From Symmachiella dynata (lineage in GTDB: Bacteria; Planctomycetota; Planctomycetia; Planctomycetales; Planctomycetaceae), in contig NZ_CP036276.1 of the NCBI RefSeq assembly GCF_007747995.1, positions 1,169,001 through 1,233,000 of the forward strand: 64,000 nt of DNA, written 5' to 3'. This document shows, in pieces, positions 9,925 through 19,038 of this stretch; the stretch's first letter is position 1; each line of letters starts with the position of its first letter. Position numbers and translations under genes: made by a program. The notes beneath the pieces are model-generated. The model had not been told where the DNA came from. It saw only the letters and a program-made list of their open reading frames with translations, and searched no databases.

Positions 9925-11424
9925 ATGATTTCCTCCGTTTGTTTATTGCTTACGACGATCACCCTGGGAGCCCAAGACAGCACCGAGTATTTCAAAATCA
10001 CCGTTGTCGACGAGCAGACCAACCGAGGCGTCCCACTCGTTGAATTGAGAACTGTGAACGATTGCCGCTACTACACGGATTCCGCTGGGGTAGTTGCATT
10101 TCACGAACCTGGATTAATGGACAAAACAGTGCATTTCTTTGTGTCCAGCCATGGTTACGAATTTCCTGCCGATCGTTTCGGTATTCGCGGGACGCAACTC
10201 AAAGTGAGTCCAGGAGGCAGTGCCACGATCCGCATCAAGCGCAACAACATTGCCGAACGCTTGTACCGCGTGACTGGGGGAGGAATCTATCGCGATAGTG
10301 AACTTGTAGGAGATGAAGTTCCAATCGCCCATCCGGTACTTGGTGCACAAGTGCTTGGTTCAGACAGCGTTGTGAATGCTAAGTTTCAAGGACGCCTGTA
10401 TTGGTTCTGGGGAGATACCAACCGCCCATCGTATCCACTGGGGAACTTCCACGTCCCCGGTGCAACCACGCCACTTCCGGGATCTCAAGGCGTGGATCCC
10501 AGTCGCGGTGTGAGCCTGAATTATTTTATCGGCGATGATGGCTTTGCGAAGGAAACAGCCCATATGCCCGGTAAAGGTCCCACGTGGATCAACGGGTTGG
10601 TGACGCTCACGGACAAACAGGGCAACGAGCGAATGTTTGCGAAATATGTCAAAATTAAAAATTCTCTGACTGTCTATGAGCGCGGATTGGCAGAATTCAA
10701 CAATGACGAGAAAGTCTTTGAAAAACGACAACAATTCGACATGCAAGCGCCGCTTTATCCTTACGGGCATCCCTTCATTCACCGAGACGGTGATATGGAA
10801 TATGTATATTTCGCCGACCCTTATCCACTGGTACGGGTCAATGCGAACGTTGAGTCGCTCCAGGATCTTGAACAATATGAAACCTATAGCTGCCTCCGCC
10901 AAGGAAGCCGCGAGAAACAATTGGAGTTGGATCGTGACGCGAATGGCAAACTCGTCTACGCATGGAAGAAGGACACGACTCCATGGACGCTGCAGATACA
11001 GCAGGAGTTAATCAAACAAGGGCGCTTGAAAGAAGAGGAAGCCTATATCCACTTTGAGGATTCAGAAACCGGCGATACGGTGCTACCAAGCCGCGGGTCG
11101 GTGTATTGGAATGATTTTCGAAAAAAATGGGTGATGATCTTTGTGCAATTCGGCGGCCGTTCTTTTTTGGGCGAGGTCTGGTTCGCCGAAGCGGACGACC
11201 TGACCGGTCCATGGTCCAAGGCGGTTCGCATTGTCACTCACGATAAATATTCGTTTTATAATCCCAAGCAACATCCGTTTTTTGCCCAAGAGGATGGACG
11301 GTTCATTTACTTCGAAGGGACATACACGAAGACATTCTCCGGAAACGACCACCCGACTCCGCGCTATGACTACAACCAAATCATGTACCGGCTTGATTTA
11401 TCGGATCCGCGGTTGTCGCAATGA
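9925..11424 (+). CDS. Secreted protein with CarboxypepD-regulatory-like domain and a glycosidase-like beta-propeller
   Basis: The 499-residue product has a short signal peptide (cleaved near GAQ-DS at about 16). Residues about 20-115 look like an immunoglobulin-like carboxypeptidase-regulatory/transthyretin fold (ITVVDEQTNRGVPLVELRT, then TDSAGVVAFHEPG). The remainder, rich in Trp/Tyr/Phe with LYWFWGDTNRP, PTWINGLVTL, GHPFIHRDGD, RGSVYWNDFRKKW and HPFFAQEDGRFIYFEGTY, resembles five-bladed propellers of the GH43/GH117/DUF4185 type. I cannot identify a catalytic triad with confidence, so glycosidase activity is only a suggestion. AAAAGGTG upstream of the ATG supports the start. It sits between the acyl-AMP ligase and the carrier protein, which might mean it acts on the same acylated glycan. 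Confidence 0.6.
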   Translation: MISSVCLLLTTITLGAQDSTEYFKITVVDEQTNRGVPLVELRTVNDCRYYTDSAGVVAFHEPGLMDKTVHFFVSSHGYEFPADRFGIRGTQLKVSPGGSATIRIKRNNIAERLYRVTGGGIYRDSELVGDEVPIAHPVLGAQVLGSDSVVNAKFQGRLYWFWGDTNRPSYPLGNFHVPGATTPLPGSQGVDPSRGVSLNYFIGDDGFAKETAHMPGKGPTWINGLVTLTDKQGNERMFAKYVKIKNSLTVYERGLAEFNNDEKVFEKRQQFDMQAPLYPYGHPFIHRDGDMEYVYFADPYPLVRVNANVESLQDLEQYETYSCLRQGSREKQLELDRDANGKLVYAWKKDTTPWTLQIQQELIKQGRLKEEEAYIHFEDSETGDTVLPSRGSVYWNDFRKKWVMIFVQFGGRSFLGEVWFAEADDLTGPWSKAVRIVTHDKYSFYNPKQHPFFAQEDGRFIYFEGTYTKTFSGNDHPTPRYDYNQIMYRLDLSDPRLSQ

Positions 11425-11620
11425 GGTTCTCTGTTTTTGAACGGGGACAAGAATTCCGGAGTCGAGGAAGTATTTTGTGGTGCAAAACGGAGAACTGTGT
11501 TAGTCTGTGCGATCGTTTCCCAAGTCAATCCGCTGCCCGCAAATCAATATCGCTCCTGCCCAATTCCACGAACCATCAATGGTTGACGGCACGTTCGTCT
11601 CCGAGTCCACGGTTAATGCC

Positions 11621-11914
11621 ATGAACGATGAAACCACTTCTTCTCCAGACACTAGCCAGCCGCCTACACGCTCATCCGCTGAAATTCAGAATTGGTTGCT
11701 AGATAAATTGGCGGAAGAATTAGAGATCGACCGCAGCCAAATCCAGGTCAATGAACCGATCTTGGCGCAAGGAATCGATTCGATGCATGTGGTCGCCATT
11801 GTCGCACAATTGGAGGACTGGTTGGGCATTCGTTTTTCCAGCAATCCCTTGGAGGATTATCCGTCGATTGAAGCTTTGTCACAATCGTTGGGAGCAAATG
11901 ACGAGCCCGGCTAG
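11621..11914 (+). CDS. Acyl carrier protein
   Basis: The ATG at 11621 gives a 97-residue protein. An earlier in-frame ATG at 11507 would add 38 residues that do not look like carrier protein, so I reject it. After a Thr/Ser/Pro-rich lead of about 20 residues comes a four-helix carrier domain with the phosphopantetheine attachment motif GIDSM, Ser54 being the predicted modified residue, and the later LEDYPSIEALSQSL helix. It would carry acyl groups made by the fatty acyl-AMP ligase encoded divergently nearby and hand them to the MBOAT-like protein encoded 160 bp downstream. It differs from the housekeeping AcpP in its long polar N-terminus and in its context. Confidence 0.85.
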   Translation: MNDETTSSPDTSQPPTRSSAEIQNWLLDKLAEELEIDRSQIQVNEPILAQGIDSMHVVAIVAQLEDWLGIRFSSNPLEDYPSIEALSQSLGANDEPG

Positions 11915-12077
11915 TCCTTGCTGAAAATGAAATGAATGGTGTTGCAGTCTCGTTCAGTCCAGACGGTGGTGAGTATTTTTTCTAATCTGTAGCAGCGGTT
12001 ATTGCCTAACTGGCTCAGCAACTGCCGATCAGGCAGGCCAGGATGCGGTTAGGGGAATTCGGTCCCGGAGAGACAAT

Positions 12078-14594
12078 ATGCCGGAACAAGAACGAACAGA
12101 CGATCTTTCGCAGGCAACCGGAACCGACAGCAACCCATCGCCCGGTGGAGTTCCAGCCAATTTCCTGTTCGTGTTGGCCGAGTTGCTGCTGGCTGCCGGA
12201 ATTGTCTATCTCTTCGACATCGAAGGACAGCGTCTGTTGTTCCCGGTGATGTGCGTGATGATAGCTGGTTTCGCGGTACATACCTGGCTGCCGAAACCCT
12301 ATCGCATGGGATTCTTTGCGTGCCTGTCGGCCAGCTGTGTTTTGCTAGTCCTAGGAATGACCAACGGCCTGTACGTGCTAGGAATTGGCGGTGTATTGAT
12401 AGGCATTTGCTACTTGCCCATCGGTTTGTGGTTTCGCTGGCTCATGCTGATCGCCGTTGGCGTGGTACTCATCGTGCTACGAAATCAATGGCCGCTTCCG
12501 ATGTGGCCAGTCTTGGGATCGATGTTCATGTTTCGGCTGATGATCTATTGTTACTCCACGCGAAAAGCCGTGGCGAACCCGCCTTTGACGACAACCTTGT
12601 CCTACTTCTTCATGGCGCCGAACGTCTGTTTTCCACTCTTTCCCGTAGTCGATTTCAATACGTTTCGCGACTCGTGGTATAAAGAGGACACTTGGAATAT
12701 CTATCAGAAGGGCATTGTCTGCATCGTCCGCGGCCTGACCCATTTGTTGTTGTATCGCTACATCAAATTATATCTCGTTCCGGAACCGTATGAACTGTAT
12801 GACGTGCCGCACATCGCGCTGTTTATGGTGACGAATTTCGCACTCTATTTGCACGTGTCCGGCCAATTCCATTTGATCGCCGGATTGTTGCATCTGTTTG
12901 GATTTGACCTGCCGCGAACGCACGACCGGTATTTTTTGGCGTCGAGTTTCACCGACATCTGGCGACGGATCAATATCTACTGGAAAGACTTCATGCTGAA
13001 GTTGTTTTTCTTTCCCACGTTTTATTCTCTGCGCGGCCGAGGTTGGGGGCTGGGGCTGGCCACGGTTGTGGGGGTGCTGATCGTCTTTTTAAGCACTTGG
13101 CTACTGCATTCGTGGCAGATGTTTTGGTTGCTTGGCCGCTTTCCCGTAACGGCCAACGATGCCTCTCTGTGGATGGGTGTCGGTCTGTGTGTTGCCATCA
13201 ATGCGCTGCTCGACATGCGGCGAGGTCGTCGCCAAGATCATTCCGCGTGGCGAGCGGCATTTAGCCTTTCAGCCCGCACGGCAGGCATGTTTGCATTAGT
13301 CAGTTTATTCTGGGCCTGTTGGACGAAGCCTGGATTTTTGACGTTATTTGCAGGAGTCCTACGTCGTCCCGGTGCCATGAACGGCCTGATGCTGGTCCTG
13401 TTGGGTTTTCTACTCGTCATCCTCCTCGGGGCCATCGTGGTTCGTCTCAAGGGATATTACGATTCCCGCAAAACGCAGCGTCCTGCAGCTTCGTTTCGAG
13501 AGTCCGCTAAAGTGTATGTCATCGGCATGGCATTATTTGTAGCACTTGGTTCACCACGTTTTGCGACATTGCTCAGCTCAGACATTTCCAGTGCCCTTGC
13601 CGATTTCCGAGAGGATGCTGCGCGCGAAGATGCGATGGGACAAGTGGCCGGGTATTACGAGGATATGAATTCGACCGCCATTCAGGCCGGTCCAATGCTT
13701 TCCTCCTGGTCGCCTACCGACGAAACACAGCGTGCCCAGGCAGCCGGCTTTGACTTAATTTCCCGGCCATCTGACCTTGCGCAAATAACCGAATTGATAC
13801 CGGGCGTGCGCGTCGAATTGGACGGCAAACTAACGTCCATCAATCAGTTCGGTATGCGCGACCGGGAGACTCTCACATTGAACAAACCAACCGGCACGAC
13901 ACGAATTGCCATGGTGGGTTCCAGCGTGATCATGGGGTACGGCGTAGGGGACGACGAAACCTTCGTACGCCTTTTGGAAAATCGCATCAACGAAGAGTTG
14001 CCCGGCGGCGGGCAGTATGAACTTTTGAATTTCGGCGTCGGCAAACAGTGGCCCAGCCATCGGTTAGTCCGCATCCAACGCAAAGTGTTTGGGTTTGACC
14101 CCGACGCGATTTATTACTTCGCACACCAAGATGAATACCAGTCGTTTGTTGATCATTTGGCAAAGCTCATCGCCGCCGGCAAGCTGATTCGCTCGCATCC
14201 AATCGAACAATTGATCAACCAAGCCGGGATTACGCAGGACATGCCACCCGGGATTATTCATAACAAATTGAATCAGCAGCGCAACGAACTTTTAGTCGCC
14301 GTTTATCGCACCATCGTCGAAGAGTGCCGAGAACGCGGAATCTTGGCGGTATGGATCTACTTGCCGATTGGTGCCGATCCCGACAACCTAGCGGCACAAT
14401 TGATGCCACTCGCACGCGAGGCAGGTTTCATTGTTTGCGAAGTACCGAACTGGGCAGAGGGGCAACCGACCAGCGAACTCATGATTCCCGGCCAACAGTA
14501 TCATCCACACGCGGACGGTCATGCGATGATTGCCGAGGCCATGATGAAAATGCTCCAAGCACATCCAGAGGCACTTCCGCCGTCGAAACAGTAA
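12078..14594 (+). CDS. MBOAT-like membrane acyltransferase fused to a C-terminal SGNH-hydrolase-like domain
   Basis: The 838-residue protein has about a dozen hydrophobic segments in residues 25-480. Within them the stretch from VCFPLFPVVDF to WRRINIYWKDFMLK, and LLHSW near 341, correspond to the membrane-bound O-acyltransferase core, the latter to its catalytic histidine. After residue about 600 a soluble SGNH/GDSL-type domain follows: GSSVIMGYG near 613 replaces the usual GDS, a HQDE block lies near 680, and HPHADGHAMI at the end offers the Asp/His pair. The combination suggests acyl transfer across the membrane to an extracellular glycan or lipid, fed by the adjacent carrier protein and acyl-AMP ligase. 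GGAGAG precedes the ATG. The MBOAT assignment is by motif and topology and is less certain than the SGNH one. Confidence 0.7.
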   Translation: MPEQERTDDLSQATGTDSNPSPGGVPANFLFVLAELLLAAGIVYLFDIEGQRLLFPVMCVMIAGFAVHTWLPKPYRMGFFACLSASCVLLVLGMTNGLYVLGIGGVLIGICYLPIGLWFRWLMLIAVGVVLIVLRNQWPLPMWPVLGSMFMFRLMIYCYSTRKAVANPPLTTTLSYFFMAPNVCFPLFPVVDFNTFRDSWYKEDTWNIYQKGIVCIVRGLTHLLLYRYIKLYLVPEPYELYDVPHIALFMVTNFALYLHVSGQFHLIAGLLHLFGFDLPRTHDRYFLASSFTDIWRRINIYWKDFMLKLFFFPTFYSLRGRGWGLGLATVVGVLIVFLSTWLLHSWQMFWLLGRFPVTANDASLWMGVGLCVAINALLDMRRGRRQDHSAWRAAFSLSARTAGMFALVSLFWACWTKPGFLTLFAGVLRRPGAMNGLMLVLLGFLLVILLGAIVVRLKGYYDSRKTQRPAASFRESAKVYVIGMALFVALGSPRFATLLSSDISSALADFREDAAREDAMGQVAGYYEDMNSTAIQAGPMLSSWSPTDETQRAQAAGFDLISRPSDLAQITELIPGVRVELDGKLTSINQFGMRDRETLTLNKPTGTTRIAMVGSSVIMGYGVGDDETFVRLLENRINEELPGGGQYELLNFGVGKQWPSHRLVRIQRKVFGFDPDAIYYFAHQDEYQSFVDHLAKLIAAGKLIRSHPIEQLINQAGITQDMPPGIIHNKLNQQRNELLVAVYRTIVEECRERGILAVWIYLPIGADPDNLAAQLMPLAREAGFIVCEVPNWAEGQPTSELMIPGQQYHPHADGHAMIAEAMMKMLQAHPEALPPSKQ

Positions 14595-14618
14595 GTCATT
14601 GCAGGGCCACATTGACCG

Positions 14619-15290
14619 TCAACTCGTTTTTCGTTGACGAATATGTCTTAGCGATAATTCTGCGACATCCCATTCATCATCGCGTGAAGATGGTGATACC
14701 GCCCAAAGGAAAAGACCTGTAAAGCCACCGACGACCGGCCAAGCCCCCCAACCCGCGTTCACCGCCCCATCGCCACCTGCAAGTGCCATCCCAACGCCAG
14801 CGCCTGAAAGAAAACCTGCTCCAGCGCCCCAACCGGCGCCATCCCAACCACCCCACAAATACCCCAAAGAGCCACCAACTAATGTACCAATTGCCATCGA
14901 TGTCAGAAGTGAACCAACATTGAATGCTCTAAGGCCAGTCGGATCCCACCCATTCACCGGGTCCCCATGCGTATACAAATACTTATGCAGCGACTGCGGG
15001 GTACGCAAATTGCCAGAGAACGGGTCGAGGTGGTTAAACCGCCCAGAGTTCGGATCATACCATCTGGCCCGCAGGTATTGCATCCCAATCCGGCTGTCGA
15101 AGGCTTCGCCGCTGTAGAGTCGGGTTGTCAGGGCGGCTGCTTCGTCGAAGCCGATCGCCCGGCCGTAGGCGGTGTCGGCGTAGTGCTGCACGAACGCTGC
15201 TGTTGCGTCGAGGACGGTGTGGGGGTTGTCGTGGGTGTTGGGGCGGAGCGTGCGCGGGCTGGTTGTTGGGGGGGCGTCTTACGTGTGATG
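14619..15290 (-). pseudogene. Decayed third RHS tip (RHS core remnant plus Gly-rich C-terminus)
   Basis: The frame from GTG 15191 (190 aa) matches the end of the RHS core in its neighbours almost residue for residue: YSGEAFDSRIGMQYLRARW, then YDPNSGRFNHLDPFSGN, and the terminal DPTG at 14935-14946. After DPTG it diverges completely into a 105-residue, Gly/Ala/Trp-rich tail with glycine-zipper spacing. Upstream, recognisable but degraded core DNA continues to about 15290 with many substitutions, including loss of the DGHGSTRA block, and then vanishes. No immunity-like gene follows; the convergent MBOAT gene ends 24 bp away. I read it as a silent remnant of an older toxin cassette. Whether the 190-aa frame is expressed is unknown. 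Confidence 0.65.
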
Positions 15291-15502
15291 CTGTGGGAAA
15301 AACGAACCTTTGGGCCGACTTCAGTCACATTCCATCTCACCGGACGTCACAACAGGGTCCAGCGGCTCGTTGTCTGCAGGGCGGGCGAACTTGTCGTCAC
15401 GGGTGACTCGGGGCGGTTCTCGCTGGGCCAATGAAGTTGGTGGGTGGTTTTGCCGAAATTTACTGGCTATTTGCAAACCTCTCACACGGATGCGCACGAC
15501 GA

Positions 15503-16198
15503 TCATTTGTGTTCATCCATCCATTTTTGAATCGCCTTTAACTGTTGTTGAACTTCAGGCCGTTCAAAATACTTGTTCTTAATTAGATATCGTTCATCCA
15601 TGATCTCCTGAAACGGCCTCCCTCCACAAAGTGCATTCTGGTAATCTGCACCACTTTCAAGAAGAAGTAAAACGACTTCGTAATCGTTTTGTAAAGTGGC
15701 TACCGTTACCGGAGGACAGTCCAAGTGGTCTGGTTTATTGATATCAGCACCGTATTGAATCAGGAGTTTGATATTGTCGATGTGGCTGTTGGTAATGGCG
15801 AAATGAAATGGAGTCCCTTCAAAGGGAGACCCAGAACCAATGTTGACTAAGTTTGGATCGGCTTCATGCTCCAATGCTAGTTTTAACCATTTAGGATCAT
15901 CTTCTATAGCCGCCCAATGTGTGACAACGCGCTGCTTGCTCATAATGAAATTTGGATCCGCACCGCACTTCAAAAGCGCTTTATAGCTCTCGAAATGTTT
16001 CGAGGAGAGCGCGAGGAAAAGTGGTGTCTCTCCGCCGAAATTACGGATGTCAAGGTCGCCACCCGCATTGGAATAGGTTTTGATGGCCGCCGCATCGTTT
16101 TGTTCAACAGCGTCCCAAATATTGACGCCCCCAGCAGACCCGCCACAGCCTATCATGAATACATTAACCAAACCCAGCATGAATATTGTGCACTTCAT
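15503..16198 (-). CDS. Ankyrin-repeat lipoprotein, probable immunity protein for the lipase-tipped RHS cassette
   Basis: ATG at 16198 is preceded by GGGGTG and starts a lipoprotein signal peptide ending FMIGC. GTG at 16204 is the alternative. The mature part carries four or five ankyrin repeats (NFGGETPLFLAL, LLKCGADPN, LALEHEADPNL, EGTPFHFAI, LLIQYGADIN, LLLESGADY). It lies about 30 bp downstream of the RHS-lipase gene in the same direction. Ankyrin proteins are established immunity partners of some polymorphic toxins, and a lipid anchor would place this one at the membrane, where a phospholipase acts; that pairing is inference. The start of the gene is intact and its reading frame shows no damage, in contrast to the degraded cassette downstream. 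Confidence 0.7.
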   Translation of the reverse strand: MKCTIFMLGLVNVFMIGCGGSAGGVNIWDAVEQNDAAAIKTYSNAGGDLDIRNFGGETPLFLALSSKHFESYKALLKCGADPNFIMSKQRVVTHWAAIEDDPKWLKLALEHEADPNLVNIGSGSPFEGTPFHFAITNSHIDNIKLLIQYGADINKPDHLDCPPVTVATLQNDYEVVLLLLESGADYQNALCGGRPFQEIMDERYLIKNKYFERPEVQQQLKAIQKWMDEHK

Positions 16199-16230
16199 AT
16201 TCACCCCATGATTACCTTGGACTCAATGGA

Positions 16231-18606
16231 TTACATCATTTTTCGCATCCCCGAAAGTACTTCAGGCATTCCGTGGCGCATCGCTAATGAGAAACTATCG
16301 CCTTCCAGCCAAAATGGCGTTCCGACTGAATTTGGCATCAGCCCGCCAAGGACTCCGGCCAGAGCGATTCCTTGCTGTCCCCAAACAGCTGCACCGGCCA
16401 TAGCAATACTTGTGTCTTGAAGTGTGGAAAGAATGTCGCCTTGGACACGATAGGCGTGCACTCTTTGGTTGACACCCGCGGTATTGGCACTGGGGTACAT
16501 TTCTGCAAAATTGGCATTCAATCCGGACGCGTTAAAGGTTGTGGCAGGCCTGTTGTAAACAACCGCAGCTGCCGTCGCAAGTCCTCCTCCCAGTGAGTGA
16601 CCAACAAAACGATCAACCGAGCCATACTTGCTTTCCCATATGTCGGCAATTTCGATTGCCTGCGCGTATTGAAGAGAGGCTCCAAACAATCCTTGAGAAA
16701 TGTTGTTGATCCAATCTTGCCTGTCTTTGGGGTCAGTTCCAGCATAGGCAATCACGCGCTCGTTACCTCGCTGAAAAAGACGGGCACGAAAGCCAGTTGT
16801 GCCGTCACCTTCGTTATCATCAAGGGCAACCCACCCGGGTACGTCGCTGCGGTCATATGCGGCGTCTGCTAGCAGGGCATACTGATAGTCTTCTCGAACC
16901 TTCCCACTGTCAAGTGGAGTGATAAGTTGCGTGAATTTAGTTTGGAGCTTCAATACGGCATGAGCGTATGCAGCATGCACCGCCACCTTGAATAATCCAC
17001 GAACCGCCGCGCTAATGATTGCCTTGGCCCCTGTTGAGATTGCAGAGGCCATTGCTGACATGTTAACCTTTAGCCCTAATATGCTAAATTCCAGCCCAGT
17101 CGGATCAATCCCATTCACCGGGTCGCCATGCGTATACAAATACTTATGCAGCGACTGCGGGTCTCTCAAATTGCCAGAGAACGGGTCGAGCCGATTAAAC
17201 CGCCCCGAATTCGGATCATACCATCTGGCCCGTAGGTATTGCATCCCAATCCGGCTGTCAAACGCTTCCCCGCTGTAGAGCAGCGCCGTCAAGGCCTGTG
17301 CTTCGTCGAAGCCGATGGCCATGCCGTAGGCGGTGTAGGCGTAGTGCTGCACGAAAGCCGCTGTCGCGTCGAGGACGGCGCGGGTGCTGCCGTGGCCGTC
17401 GTAGAGCAGCGTGAGCGGGCTGCCGGCCTCGGTGCCGCCCGGCGTGAACGTCGTCTGGTCGATCACGTCGTGACCGAGCGTGAAGACTTTCGCATCGGTG
17501 ACATTCGCCGTGCCAGCTTCGCGGACAATTTTCTCGATGACCTGGGCATACCCGGTCGGGTTCATGTCGTCGACGAGGTAGGAGGTCTCCTCGTGCTTTG
17601 TCACAACCAGCGCAGTTGCCGGGTTTTGATCGGTGTCTTCCTCAACCTTGTACGTCGAACCGACACGGATGCCCCTGCCGTCGTAGACGTAAGTCGTCGT
17701 CTCCTTCTTCACGATGTCGCTATTACTGTCATAGGTGTCGATGACCACCTCGGACATGCGGCCCTGCAAGTCGTAGCTGTAGTCGACCACGCTCAGTGTC
17801 TGCGTGCTATAAGTCTCCTCGATAGTTTTCGAGGTTTGCAGCGTACCGGTGTAGCCGTAGGTCGTGGTCGTGTCATCGGTTTCCAGATTCACGCCGTCGT
17901 CGACGTCGCCGATGATTTTCCAACTGGTCAGTAACCGGTCATTATCGTCGTATGCATACGTCAACGTCTTATCAACGATCCCATCGATGACTTTCGACAG
18001 GCGATTGCCGACGAGGTCATAGGTAAACGTCGTCGTGTAATCCAAATCATTATTGTGGCTGTCGTAGTCTTCTTCGACCAAGCGGCCGAGGTTGTCGTAG
18101 GTCCAGGCGATGTCGGTGGTGTAGGCCGTGCCGCTTTCCCAGTACTTCTCGGTGACAGCGGTGCGACGGCCGTCGGCGCGGACGGTGTAGTCGTACTCGG
18201 CCAGTTTGTCGTTGTCGGCCAGGTTCTCCGGCGTTTCATCCGGCGAATAATGCGTCATCACGTCGAGGCGATTGAGTGCATCGTACTCGTACGTGGTGAT
18301 CATGCCATTAGCGTAATCGACGCGGGACAGGTTGCCGACAAGATCGTAGCTGTAGGTCGTCACCTCCGCCGTGTTCAGGTCGACGCCGTTGCGGCGGACG
18401 GTGCTGACGGTTTTTAAGCGGCCCAGCGCATCGTAGCTGTAGGTCCAATCGTGCGTCGGGTCGGCCGGGTTGCCGATCGATTTGCGGACCTGCCGGCCAT
18501 AGTTATCGTACTCATAATTCAGCACACCCTCAGGCGTATCGATTTGGGCGAGGCGGTCGAATTCGTCGTAGGTAAACAGCGTTTCGCTGCCATCGTTGCC
18601 GGGCAC
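16231..18606 (-). CDS. Orphan RHS cassette with class 3 lipase toxin tip
   Basis: The 791-residue frame has no signal peptide and opens with GTG nine bases after the preceding immunity-like gene. It contains only the last part of an RHS protein: YD-type repeats, then the RHS-associated core (YLRARWYDPNSGRFNRLDPF) ending at DPTG (17095-17106). It aligns along about 1.5 kb with the end of the giant neighbour but starts abruptly. After DPTG comes an Ala-rich linker and a lipase_3-like domain: RVIAYAGTD, DWINNISQG, and the nucleophile elbow GHSLGGG near residue 670. The expected toxic activity is phospholipid or acyl-ester hydrolysis. With no ribosome site seen at the GTG, it may be silent until recombined onto the complete RHS gene, or be translated by coupling. 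Confidence 0.75.
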   Translation of the reverse strand: MPGNDGSETLFTYDEFDRLAQIDTPEGVLNYEYDNYGRQVRKSIGNPADPTHDWTYSYDALGRLKTVSTVRRNGVDLNTAEVTTYSYDLVGNLSRVDYANGMITTYEYDALNRLDVMTHYSPDETPENLADNDKLAEYDYTVRADGRRTAVTEKYWESGTAYTTDIAWTYDNLGRLVEEDYDSHNNDLDYTTTFTYDLVGNRLSKVIDGIVDKTLTYAYDDNDRLLTSWKIIGDVDDGVNLETDDTTTTYGYTGTLQTSKTIEETYSTQTLSVVDYSYDLQGRMSEVVIDTYDSNSDIVKKETTTYVYDGRGIRVGSTYKVEEDTDQNPATALVVTKHEETSYLVDDMNPTGYAQVIEKIVREAGTANVTDAKVFTLGHDVIDQTTFTPGGTEAGSPLTLLYDGHGSTRAVLDATAAFVQHYAYTAYGMAIGFDEAQALTALLYSGEAFDSRIGMQYLRARWYDPNSGRFNRLDPFSGNLRDPQSLHKYLYTHGDPVNGIDPTGLEFSILGLKVNMSAMASAISTGAKAIISAAVRGLFKVAVHAAYAHAVLKLQTKFTQLITPLDSGKVREDYQYALLADAAYDRSDVPGWVALDDNEGDGTTGFRARLFQRGNERVIAYAGTDPKDRQDWINNISQGLFGASLQYAQAIEIADIWESKYGSVDRFVGHSLGGGLATAAAVVYNRPATTFNASGLNANFAEMYPSANTAGVNQRVHAYRVQGDILSTLQDTSIAMAGAAVWGQQGIALAGVLGGLMPNSVGTPFWLEGDSFSLAMRHGMPEVLSGMRKMM
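17095..18606 (-). repeat. Duplicated RHS core segment (second copy of about 19708-21200; third partial copy 14935-15290)
   Basis: The three stretches encode the same succession of RHS motifs, ending at the same DPTG codons, and share long DNA stretches. By eye the two downstream copies are closer to each other (for example the string encoding LHKYLYTHGDPVNG) than to the copy in the giant gene. Such homology could support cassette exchange by recombination. Confidence 0.8.
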
Positions 18607-18615
18607 GCCGCGAGT

Positions 18616-19038
18616 TCACGGCGAGAATGCGATAATAACTCGGACACGGTCTGGTCCGTATGTTTCCGCAAGCAATCCAACCACGGAGAAAAGCACAGCA
18701 ATTGGCTTAGGCAGTTCTTGCTGCTGCAGGCCAATATGTTCAATTGCATTTACCAATTCGTTGCCATCAAACCAAGTCATATAGTCGTCGTCAAACCACG
18801 CGTTACGAAGATCTGAAGAATCGGCGATGAACTCCGGAAACCCCCGTAACTCATACAGTGGTATTGGAAACTGACGGCTGGGATCGTAGCCAAACGCGGC
18901 AAATAACTTGGCATTGTGACATGTGATGATTCCGTAATCCTCCGCAAGCGACCACAATGACGGATCAAATGTAAATGTTTCCATGTCATGGGGTGTATTG
19001 TCATCTATCGCAATATATATAGTAATCGCCACACTCAT
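18616..19038 (-). CDS. Probable immunity protein for the giant RHS protein's C-terminal tip
   Basis: The 140-residue protein is not one I recognise. It is acidic, soluble and without signal peptide or membrane segment, with aromatic-rich stretches (FDPSLWSLAEDYG, AWFDDDYMTWFDG). Its ATG at 19038 overlaps the stop of the giant RHS gene by one base (TAATG on the minus strand), an arrangement typical of translational coupling. It lies exactly where polymorphic toxin loci place the cognate immunity gene, between the complete toxin and the first orphan cassette. I therefore infer that it neutralises the tip encoded at 19041-19707. A cytoplasmic immunity protein fits a toxin acting on a cytoplasmic target. 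The role rests on context only. Confidence 0.6.
   Translation of the reverse strand: MSVAITIYIAIDDNTPHDMETFTFDPSLWSLAEDYGIITCHNAKLFAAFGYDPSRQFPIPLYELRGFPEFIADSSDLRNAWFDDDYMTWFDGNELVNAIEHIGLQQQELPKPIAVLFSVVGLLAETYGPDRVRVIIAFSP

Noticed and set aside
15321-15506. 61-codon minus-strand frame between the ankyrin gene and the decayed RHS tip
   Set aside because: No homology to immunity or RHS parts is visible and it lies in degraded DNA.
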